From: Strongylocentrotus purpuratus
Taxonomy: Eukaryota > Echinodermata > Echinoidea > Camarodonta > Strongylocentrotidae
DNA length: 64,000 nt
Reading direction: 5' to 3'
Assembly (NCBI RefSeq): GCF_000002235.5
Contig: NW_022145594.1
Location: forward strand, 22,995,890-23,059,889
Made by a program: the position numbers and the translations under genes. Below are positions 36,350 to 47,800 of the stretch, piece after piece (positions within the stretch are counted from its first letter, which is position 1; each line of letters begins with the position of its first letter). The notes beneath the pieces are model-generated. The model did not search any database, was not told the origin of the DNA, and worked only from the letters and a program-made list of their open reading frames with translations.

Positions 36350-38216
36350 GTTACTGTTCGCACAAGGCTTCTGACATTTCCTTTGGTTGATTTTGTTAAA
36401 GTAATTTCTAACGTGTTCGTAATTTGTTTTTCTTCTCAAGTTAGAAATCAAACAAATAGGTCGGTGTGGAATGGCCTTAGCGTGAGGCAGTGTCTTTACA
36501 TGAAGGCATAAAGCCGTGATTTTTAAGCATTCCCTAAAGCTATTTACAGTAGAATCTACATGGAATCATATATAAACTGTCTCTTACTTGAATCTTTTGA
36601 CAAAAGGAGAATCATATATTTAACTTTTTTTTTTTTTACAATGTTCCATTCCTATTTACTTTTTGCTACTCTATCTGTGGACGAGCTTTACACCAAGCGT
36701 CCTTGTTATATTTACCAGAATATTGACCAAATGTTAAAGATGTCAGTGCAGTGACCTTTGTGCTCAGCTCTGTGCAGAGACGAGTCAGGCGAAATGGTTG
36801 AGTAATATTATTATCCACTTTCTTATGAAAGCATTAAAGATAAAGTTGACTTTTGGTCGTGCGATTGCATTTTTGAAAGAAACGGTGTAGAATCGATCAG
36901 AAAAGGTTGATCATCGTTTTGCCCATATAAAAAGGGCTACCACCAAGTATTAATCCGTTTAGGTTTATCAATTTGAGCCTTAGTTTTGACTTTAGTTTGA
37001 TGCTAATAATTATTTAACATTTCAGGACCTGAAAATTCGGACGAGTGCTTTAGTGCTATTATAAAGTGTTATGTTTATCTTAATACCAGAGGCACATTGA
37101 TTGATAAATATGAATAACATAGTTCCAATTATGATCAGTTAAACAGCACGTCTTTAAAATCAACCAAATATGTTACGAAGGTGCCCTATATGACAACAAA
37201 TAAAGGCCCAAAAGGCCGCAAAATAATTCTCATCCTTGGTTTCCCTTTTTCATGGTAGACCACAACTTTGGAATCAACTTTATATGAAAAGCTCAAGTTT
37301 TGAAGGCCCCTAAAATAACCATTCTTGTTTAATTTGATTAATTCCATTTGCTAATCACCAAGATTCTCAACAACATCACCATGTCCTTGGCTTAAATATA
37401 TTACTCTTTACAAGATAGGGAAGTTAATACATAATTGCATATTTTAAGAGGGTCATCACATTCAAAATGGCAGTCGATGCGATTTAAACTGTGACTAATT
37501 ATTGAAGCTTATCTCCTGTTATAGAGAAAGAATTTGGTAAGCTGTACATTTTAGGGTACAAAATAGGTCAGTGTGGAATTTTACACCTTTCATATCCGAT
37601 TGTAGAACGATACATGAACTAAGTACCTGGATATCATGATGAAGCATATATACATTTTTTTAAAAGCAATGTTTTCATTCCGAAGTATACAATAATGAGA
37701 TACAAAAACAACTGAATATCTTAACATTTCATTTTCTCTTAAAAGTACAACCTAAACATCTTTAATATTTTAAGAAGACAATGAACTGCTAAATCGAAAT
37801 CAATTATTAAAGCATAAAGGTACCGTGCATCCATAATCTTTCGGCACGTGCATGAACTCTTCCCTACCATCCTTGATGTTAGATTGTCAAATGGCCGCCA
37901 ACATTTTCCGGTGCAAGAGCCATTTCAACACTTTTGCAGGATTTTTGTATATTGTTGGCAATCAGATATGAGCACTTCCTTTAAAATTGTTTTCTACCAA
38001 TGATGAAATTAAAATCAAAGGTCAACAATTGGAACAAATATATATGTTCGGCTTTGAGTGTCTATTTTGTTCTTTATGGGCATCTATGCCACATCTTTTG
38101 TTGAATTCAAAGACTTAAATGTGGCATGACGAAAATTAAACACATTTTACTCGTAGCCATTAATTCAGTGATTTAATCATATTTTATAGACGGAATATTG
38201 ATATAAGATGGGCACC
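36350..38216. other. Noncoding stretch downstream of the caspase gene
   Basis: Apart from the family 2 fragment at 36838-36920, no supported exon or repeat was seen. Confidence 0.4.
36838..36920 (+). mobile_element. TTAA MITE family 2, left-half fragment
   Basis: Preceded by TTAA at 36834-36837 and matching 25030-25110 ('gaaagaaacg', 'gaatcgatcagaaaaggtt'). The right half is missing. Confidence 0.7.
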
Positions 38217-38220
38217 TTAA

Positions 38221-38608
38221 AGATAAACTTGAGTTCTGGTAAAAAAAAGAAAAGAAAATGAACTCTCACAGAATCTAACGAAACTTACACTGAATATTCA
38301 AGATTACAAATAAATGTCATGTGTCAAACAATTTTGGAAGAAAATGTATACTGGCTGAGTAATGAGCATAGAAAGATAGGGAAATCAGGGTAGTACTAGC
38401 CCCGACACCATGTGTGTTGTCCCATATGCATCTTTCTGTGTAAGTGATTATAACTTTACCAAGACTCTGCCAAATTTATGATGATTTTGATGACTCCAGA
38501 ACCTTGCATTACACATCATTACTTACATGCTATATGATCAACTTTTCTGATCCATTCCACACCTTTTCTTTCACAATGCAATCGCATTACCAGAACTCAA
38601 GTTTATCT
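38221..38608. mobile_element. TTAA-flanked MITE, family 3
   Basis: 388 bp between TTAA sites at 38217-38220 and 38609-38612. Its ends are nearly perfect inverted repeats, 'agataaacttgagttctggt' and 'accagaactcaagtttatct'. It lies ~260 bp downstream of the caspase stop codon, so it may be in or near the 3'UTR. Confidence 0.85.
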
Positions 38609-38867
38609 TTAAGAACTTTCCCAAATGTTGAGACTTGGATTTTACATAATGCAAATCTCTAATATTATTTCATATAGGCCTAATTGGTTATGAAAAAAAG
38701 AATATTTGCGTGACCATATACAAAAGGAAAAATGGACTCAACAGACCCAATGGCCTGAATTATTCAGCGTATAACCTCTACCTACAAGCCAAATTTCATT
38801 CTTAAAAAAAAAAGAAAAAAAAAAGAGCACAATTCCTACCATATCCAGTACCATTTTGCTGGAGTAT

Positions 38868-41800
38868 TCAATCTTTGCTGTGGTTCTTTGCCGAGGGGTA
38901 TTTAGGAAGAAGGTATAATTTCTTCGAGATCCCTTGTTTAATAACCACTGGAGTTTGACTATATTCACTGAAGGCTTCTTTCTTAATTTTTTGTGTTACC
39001 TAGAGAGAAAGAAATAGAATCGGTGAATTATGAAAGCGGATGATATGTGCATGTTAGTGTTACATTAAAATAAATCAAACGCATCATATTGTAAGAAATT
39101 ATCATACAAAGATATACACTTATTGACTTTAATCTTAACAAAATTCAGATGAACCAATGCTGATTTTCGGCTATAACCCAAATGGCGGATTGTCGCTTTT
39201 ACTGGACCAGGATTTCCTGTACGAAGTTGTGCCACCACTTGTTATGAAATAGGGAAATCAAATATATCATGAAAAAATATACTTTTCGAAACTTCTGAAT
39301 AGATCTCCTAAATATCTTGCATATTAGAGAATGAAAAATTATTTGAGTTTTTTAGCAAAATTATTGCCTAAACAATGAGTGATATCAAGTTGGGTGTTTA
39401 AGGCTGGTGTTAGTATTTAATAAACACTAACACCAGCCTAAACACCGGCATGGAAATCAGCTGGTGTTAAGGCTTTGACCTCTGAATATCGTCAACTTCC
39501 GGTAGCTAGTCTTATCGACTTTGCAAAATTGTCGTCTGCTGAACCGACCTTTGTGGCTGGTGTTAATATTTTACGTACAAATGTCCTATTCACTAACACT
39601 AGCCCCTAGGGATTAAGCAATGATGATTTCCAATTCGGTGTTAGTGGTGTACCGCACAACAGTCATCGCACGAACGACGCCAATATATTGTCTGACGATC
39701 AAATAAAAATATGTGAAACAGGTAATTCATATATTCTTTTGTGTAAAATTAGTTATTTTATAAGACCAGAGAAATAGGTCTATATTTATTTTGTACTTTT
39801 CATGATATCTTTAGTTTTTATGTACTATTTTTAAATCATCGTCGTGAAATCAAGTATTTTTTTTTTTAGTTTTGAAATCAGTGGATCATTAATCATGAAG
39901 CCTTTTTAAAAAGTGTGAAAAGAAAATCCTTAATTTCTTTTTTTGTTTTGTAATATTCTTTATTGTATTCACTCAATAAATAATATTAATTCATACAAAT
40001 TGTAATATATAACATATTGAAACCAATTACAGAGTACAAAATACAGTAATCTCAATTATATTGAATGAATTATGAAGTATGTGGTGACGTCACAGCTGGT
40101 ATTAAGCTATCGATTTTGATATCGGTATCGGGCTCTTAATTTCATCAGGAAATTTTTCGCTCGATTTAAGAGCTCTTGACTGCTCTTAACACTAACACTA
40201 ACACTAACACCCAACTTGAAATCACTCAATGTTTGTATTCGATGAAATGCCATTTTGCCTTTCGATATAACACATGGTGACAAACTTATACGCCCTCTTT
40301 CGGCAGGGCTGGCAAATACTATTTGGCTTCTAACATAAAAACGACATTGGTCCTGATTAAAGGTAATACAAAGTTTTGGTATGGGGTCATGAATTTGGTT
40401 CAAATGAACATATTGGAACCATATGCGATCCTAATATTGAGTGATCATTGTCGCGGTTGAAATCGAGTTATGAAATTATAAATAATAAACTCTTTATGTT
40501 GTATAACTCCCCCCAAGGTCAAGATGTTAATTAAGCTATAAAACAATGTTTCTTGACTAAAATCGACCAATTAGCTATTCCCGTTTGGAAATAATATATT
40601 ACAACTACATATTCTGAGATTTTACCATTGTTCGGCCGTAGGCGCTATTTGCATCAAAATTTACCGGGAGCACCGGTAAATGTTTATATTTAATTTTTCT
40701 CGAAATCAGAAGTGTTTTAGGGGCTAAATTTTCCAGTACTTATAATACATTTACAGGAGCATCCAAATATATCAAAATTGTAAAGAATCACCATCCCCCC
40801 AATTTCCAAAAGTTCCCAAAACTTTGTAATACCTTTAATATTCCAAAGTGTTAACGTGTTTAAGTAAGGGCGTTGTTCTTGTAGGCGGTTGCATGCCTGT
40901 GTGCGTTGTGCGTTTGTTTGTGGTTGTGTTTGACTTAGTCCATTACCTGTTTAATACACTTCTTAAACAAACTTACCTGCTCCAACATGGTAGACAAGTC
41001 GCTTACATGTGCATTCTCAAGGAGTTCCTCACATATCATCTGAATGAACCATGAACCAGTGACTGGGTATCTATAGGCTTTGTTTCCTGCTTTTCGGAAT
41101 AAGGCGCATTTAAAGAAACCCTTAACTGTTTTCCTATTTTCAGATAACTGCATAATCGGAAAGGAATCACATGGCTGACTAAAGTATTAACGTTCTGTAA
41201 ACAGAGACGACATACGTTCCTTATCTTTTGTTTATAATTAAAGACAAATTATATGTAATGACAATATTGACAAAGTTGAGTAAGAATGAAACAAGCATTA
41301 TGATCAAATGGAATCAAGAGAAATAAGATTTAGAATAACTTCCCGCTATGTACTAGAAAGGAGAAATTAAACAAATGAATGATGAGTCGTCAATTGTGGT
41401 AGATGACTCTGCCTTTAAAAATGGAACCAAATAAAAGAGGCACATGGGTACTAAGTATGATGGGAAAACCATTGTAGTTATTTAAGTATTATTGGCGTCT
41501 ATAAAATGGCACCTGACTGGAATCGTATCAGGACAATTACCCCCTGGGCAATCACCCCCCGGAAAATTATCACCCGGAAAACTTCCCCCGTAGGACGATT
41601 ACCCATCGGAAAATTACCCCCCCCCCGGAGAATTACCCCCCAAGGACAATTACCCCCCGGAAAATTACCCCCCCCGGAGAATTACCCCCCGAGGACAACT
41701 ACCCCCCGGGTACAATTACCCCCCGAGGACAACTACCCCCGAGGACAATTACCCCAAGAGGACAATTACCCCCTCCCCCAAGGACAACTACCCCCTTGGA

Positions 41801-44800
41801 CAATTACCCCCTTGAACAATTAACCCCTTGGACAATTACCCCCCGAGGACAACTACCCCCGAGGACAATTACCCCCATGGTCACTACTGTGCATGATGGC
41901 TCAGTGGTTAGAGCGCCCGCCTCATGAACGGGAGGTCGTAGGTTCGAACCCCGGCCGAGTCATACCAAAGACTTATAACAATGGGACCTTCTGCCTTCTA
42001 GCTAGGCGCTAAGCATATTAGATTTGAAAAGGGTAGTTATAACATATTATGTTATTCAGGGCCCGCTGGAATAGCAGTTTCAGTGGCTACCCTTGGTAAA
42101 TAAAATGTTAATATTATTGTTATTATTAGCCTCGAGGACAACTATCCCCCAGGAAATCTAACCCCGAGGACAATTACCCCCCCCCCCGATGACAACTACC
42201 CCTCCCCCTTCGAGGACAACCCCACCCCCATGACAATAACCCCCCGGAGGACAACTACCCCCAATGACAATCACCTCCGATGAATTTCTAACACTGTGAC
42301 GAATAACGCAAGCTTCTCTCCAAATTGCTATTTACAGAAAATTGCATAAACCTTCATTTTCTTTGTTATTTATGAAGTTCATTTCAGTCTTTTCAAATTA
42401 TTCAATTCGATATGGGGGGTGGAGGTTGCCCAATTCCCCTGTAGTTTTGCTACGGAGTAAAGAACAGAAATTACATTTCTTAGAAATTGAACAATACATT
42501 GCGCGCAGATGAGTACGCGTTACAGCCTCTTTCACCATCAATGTCACAACAAAGACATTTGGATTTAAGATTTCCTTTATGCATCTTCTGTAACTTTTTT
42601 AATCAGCTGATCGTGTATTTGTCTGTGTATGTATAATGGGCCCTCATATATACCATGATCCATAAGTAAGGTTTTCTTCACGTTATCAATTTATTTCTGT
42701 TGTCATGCTGAAGTATAATATGTTTTCGTGTACGTTAAATTATTTTGAAATAGAAATTGCCTTCAAGTTATATTTACGGCGCCATGTCAAAAGAAAATTA
42801 ATATCCGCTCTCTGGTAATTCATCTCATTTGATTTTGTAACTCCAGCACAGCGTTTTTCAACCGGGTTGCCGCAAGAGAATGATTTGGAAAACGTTTATT
42901 TTGTAAAAAAAATCAAATACCAGAAACGGTTAAAATATGTAATTACATGAGAACATAAAATTTTGAAGATGCTAAAGTGTCTTCCTTCCTCGCTCGCTGA
43001 CAATATTTTGACAGCAAGGCAAATAAGAGCAACGAGAGGCCCGAATATCCTCAAATTCGTGTATTAGAGACATTTGTATTAAGCGCTATATAAAAATTAA
43101 ATATTATTATTATTATTAGGTGCCCGCATACAGTACTTTAAATAATTTCTAGTGTGTGGATTACAAACTAATTTTTTACCAGTTTGAAAATGTCTTCTCC
43201 TTTGTATTCTTAAAGGGATAGTCCACCCCAGGATTTTCTTTAGCTGACGATATAGACTTAATAATACCATGAAGAATGATACAAGTCTCATTAAAATCCA
43301 TGATCACATAACGAAGATATATCGACTTTTTTTATCGAAAATCAGCTGCCCCCCAAATGCAATAGCGTTACATGGGCATGAAACGATCGCCAAAAAGTAA
43401 CCGATAGTATCGAAATTGTGACGTATGTTGCGAGCTGCCTTCTTATTTCGCAGACATTCACTTTCGCTCACGGTACACTGTTATCGCACTGAAACGACGA
43501 ATCATGGTCGTTTGCCAAGCAATAGGTTGCTATAATGACTTTTCTAGGACAAAGGGTAAAAGTTTTTACTCAATACCGGACCCCGTGAAAGAACGGAAAA
43601 GGTGTGCAAAATGGATTGCTGCGCTGAAATCGGCGAAATTCAGCTTGAACAATTACCAATATAATAGAAATCATGTCGTTTGTAGCGACCACTTTGAACC
43701 ACGGTGCTTCGAGCATGATCTGGAAGCGGAGCTATGCGGTACAAGACCTTTGAAAAATCCTCAAAGATGATGCTATTCCTACCATTTTCATACATCGAGG
43801 ACCGGTTAAGATGCGCACATCAAGTGAAAGAAGGATTTCTGGAAGACGTACTAAACAGGTTAGTTATATTAATTATCTTTCCGTTTTATAATTTCATTTT
43901 ACCGGGCTTCAAGAATCAACCTCCCGCTGTATATTTATACTGTGCAGCACGCGCGGTTGTCGTCTGCTAGTGCTAGCTGGTACCTTCCAATACTAGCGCT
44001 ATAACTAAGCTAGCTTCGCGAAGCGATGGGATGGTACCTAGATATATGTTTCAAACAGCGTTTCAATTTGATTCAAAATAATACTTGTGATCGTAGATTA
44101 AATGTACCTTCATGAATTTAATAATGTGAAATTCTCAAACTCACACGTAGCTAGCTAGAGGAGTCATTACAGCAACCTATTGCTTGGCAAAAGACCATGA
44201 TTCGTCGTGTCAGTGCGATAACAGTGTACCGCGACCGAAAGTGAATGTCTGCAAAATAAGACGGCAGCTCGCAACATACGTCACAATTTCGATACTATCG
44301 GTTATTTTTTGGCGATCGTTTCATGCCCATGTAACGCTATTGCATTTGAGGGGCGGCTGATTTTCGATAAAAAAGTCGATATATCTTCGTTATGTGATCA
44401 TGGATTTTAATGAGACTTGTATCATTCTTCATGGTATTATTAGGTCTATATCGTCAGCTAAAGAAAATCCTGGAGTGGACTTTCCCTTTAAATGTGCCCA
44501 TACGTGTGTGCATAGCACTTGATGAGAGCCAGAATCATGCAAAATGAATAGTCTGTAAAGACTTTTCATTTCTTAAGAGGGTACCGTGACTAACAAAAAG
44601 GTAAAATAAAGCTGCTCCAGAGAAATGTTTTTCAATGCATTTTGAAAAGCGCTGGACAATTACCTATAACTTACATCCTTCGTAAAATTAGCAACCACAC
44701 TGGCGTTGCATAAATTATAATAAAAGGGAAATGTGTAGTAATGAGGAAGATAACGTGCAATAGTATTTGAAAGAATTTGGGGTCATGCAGGGGATATTAT

Positions 44801-47800
44801 GCGCTCGTAGCCATCTCTCAATGCGTCAGATCGTCTTTTGCTATTGAATCCTGATTGTCCACGGGGGTAGTTGTCCTCGGGGGTAATTGTCATCGGGGGG
44901 GGGGGGGGAATTGTCCTCGGGTGGTAATTATCATCGGGGGGGGGGGGGGGGGGGGTAGATGTCCTCGGGGGGGGGGGGTAATTGTCCTCGGATGTAATTG
45001 TCATCGGGGGGGGGGTATTTGTCATCGGGGGGTAATTGTCATCGGGGGGTTATTGTCCTCGGAGGTAATTGTCATCGGGGGGTAGTTGTCATCGGGGGGT
45101 GATTGTCGTTGGGGGGATTGGCCTCGGGGGTAATTGTCCTCGGGGGTAATTGTCCTCGGGGGGTAATTGTCCTAGGGGTAATTGTCCTCGGGGAGTAATT
45201 GTCCTCGGGGGTAGTTGTTCTCGGGGGGGGGGGGGGGGGTGGTAGTTGTTCTCGGGGGGGTAATTGTCCCCGGGGGGTAGTTGTTCTCGGAGGGTAATTC
45301 TCCGGGGGGTAATTTTCCGGGGGGGGGGGGAATTGTCCTTTGGGGGAAGTTGTCCTCGGGGGTTGATTCTCCGGGGGGTAATATTCCAGGGGGTAATTGT
45401 CCTTTGGGATTAGTTTTCCGGGGGGTATTTTTCCGGGGAGTGATTGCCCAGGGGGTAATTGTCCTAGAATCGACTGGAATGCTCTCCAGGTAACAGGGAG
45501 TGAAAAATCTGCATGTATTGTGTGCGAGCATTCAAATGACTTGTGTAACGACAAATCCATGTGCAGAGACATCGTCACTGCATTAAGTGCTATTCAAACC
45601 CTGAATTCTATCATTATCATTATTATTATGATTCATATTATAATCAAAATCTTACCATAGGTTGTAGCATAAACTATGAAAACGTCCGACTTGGATGTTG
45701 TTACTTTGTCGGTCTCAGCTTGATCATGTTCTACCATTTCTCCTCCATGGGCACCTGCGTAGGTATAATGACAGGGTAGGGAACAATCTTATGACTGAAA
45801 GACTTCAAGTGTGTGCAATCATTTGAAAGTGATTCACGTATGAATGCGGGACCATAAGCTACACACTTTCAAGGCTCGTTCATAAATGACGCGGCAAAAC
45901 CACAGCGTTTTTGTTCTATTGGTAACGTAAAGTGTAACACGCTTCAAATGTCATTATCTTTTAACCCAGACCTCAATAAATACACGCAGCTTCTAGTTTG
46001 TTGTGCGCAGTTTCCATTTATTTTACCTATTATAAAAAGACCTGCGTAGCTTATGGACCCGCATCGCTCATGGACACCCTGGCTACGCACCATGTTTTTG
46101 CTTTTGAAAAGAAAAGAAGACAAAAAATCCAAATGTCAATTCCATTAAATAAATGAGGACATAATGCGGGGAATCGAACTCAACACCTTGCATCTTGTAA
46201 CCTTTTAGGTGCTGCATTACTTGGCACATCTGCTGGTTTTCCAAGAGTGGCAATCGGCACAAACAATTCGTCGCTGTTTTCACGAAGTGACGGTAGTGAA
46301 AAAAAATTGCATTCACTTTGCGTTACGATTTTCCTCAATACCGTCACTTCGTGAAAACAAGGACGAATTATTTGAAAATGGTCCCTTTATGTAGCACATT
46401 ACTAATGAGTATATTCGAAGACCTCGTTCCAATAAAGAGACACACTACTGGACTTTAAAACCTCTCTGTTTCCTCATGGAATTATCCAGTAGACCCATTA
46501 GTCAGGTCAATATACGGTAAAAAACACCCCAACCCCCAAAAAATGCAACAAAAGATTTTTCAACGGTTTCTAGTAGTATTCAACCTCAGGAATAACATAC
46601 TAAAAGTAAACCAAAATCGAAGATTCAGAAAACTGTTTTTTTTTCATGATGGCGTCCAAGAAGGCCGCCGATACCTTAAAATGGCCATAAATCACTTATT
46701 ATTCATCCTAGAGACATAATTTCGGTGTAAATCTCATGGTTTCGGGGTCAAAGAATCCATTGAGACAAGTAAGAATGGTTTGTGATGGTCTACGAAACCC
46801 CAAAATCCAAATTTTTGCGTCCAAAATGGCCACCATTAAATAAAAATGGCCATAAGTCACTTATTATCCATCCGAGAGACATAAGTGATGTGTCTATGCT
46901 ACGGGTTTCGGGGTCATATAATCCATTAGGATAAGTTAGAACATTAAGCAGTGGTTTAGGAAACCACAAAATCCAATATGGCGTCCAAAGGGCCACAAAA
47001 CCACTAAGATTTCTCAATAGAGGGCGCACTTTATGAACAGGAAATGAACTTATAATGTTTTTCTCTCACCCTAATGGCGTCACTTCCCCCCCACCTCCCC
47101 CCCCCAAGAAAAAGGGTCAATTCAACTATTGATAGGTCATTGTCAACACTGAGGGAGGGGGCCGAGGGTGGGGGGGGGGGGGGGTGACAAAGACAAAGTT
47201 ACAACTAATAATGATATCTAGACACACATTCATAATACCTACCATACAATTAAAAATGTTTAAAGACACTCAGTAGTCAGCACTTATAGGGAATTCGACA
47301 CCGTTCGGGTGTTTACCCAATAACAGGCGTTGTCAATCACCAGGGTTAGCCTTCAGTTGTATGACCATTAGACCTTATGTAATGCTTTGCTTTCCCCTCA
47401 CCCGAACTACTCTCGGGTATTCTCCGAGAGATTAGGGGGAATTCTTGACTGGCCTACGGGTTTGATGTGTGCGGATTTGCCGTTAATGGTATTTCCACCA
47501 AGTCTGGTGTCAGCAAATTATGGCCTTCTGCACATGGAACTGACGCGTGACTCCCTTTAAAACCTCGTGTTGTTCATGTCATCTTATAGCGAATACACAT
47601 GCAGATCTTCATGTTCCTTCATTTTAATGAGGAACGTACTTTAGTAAGGAAAAATCATCTTCTGCTTATATCAAGTGACTCGTTGTGGCATACATCAAGT
47701 TGGCAAGGTCCACACACACACACTCTGTTTTAACTTGTAGTCCGTAACCTCTGCATGTATAGTGAGGTGTGCTACAAGCAGTAAAGAAGTCGCAATGAAT

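Noticed and set aside
41888-41960. Possible functional tRNA-Met gene
   Set aside because: tRNA-like head continues into a ~170 bp body and AT-rich tail and is inserted in a minisatellite, so it is a SINE.
45072-45578. 168-codon Pro/Thr-rich minus-strand frame
   Set aside because: It is the translation of the 16-17 bp tandem repeat and shares no structure with a known protein. The equivalent frame at 41506-41823 arises in the mirrored array.
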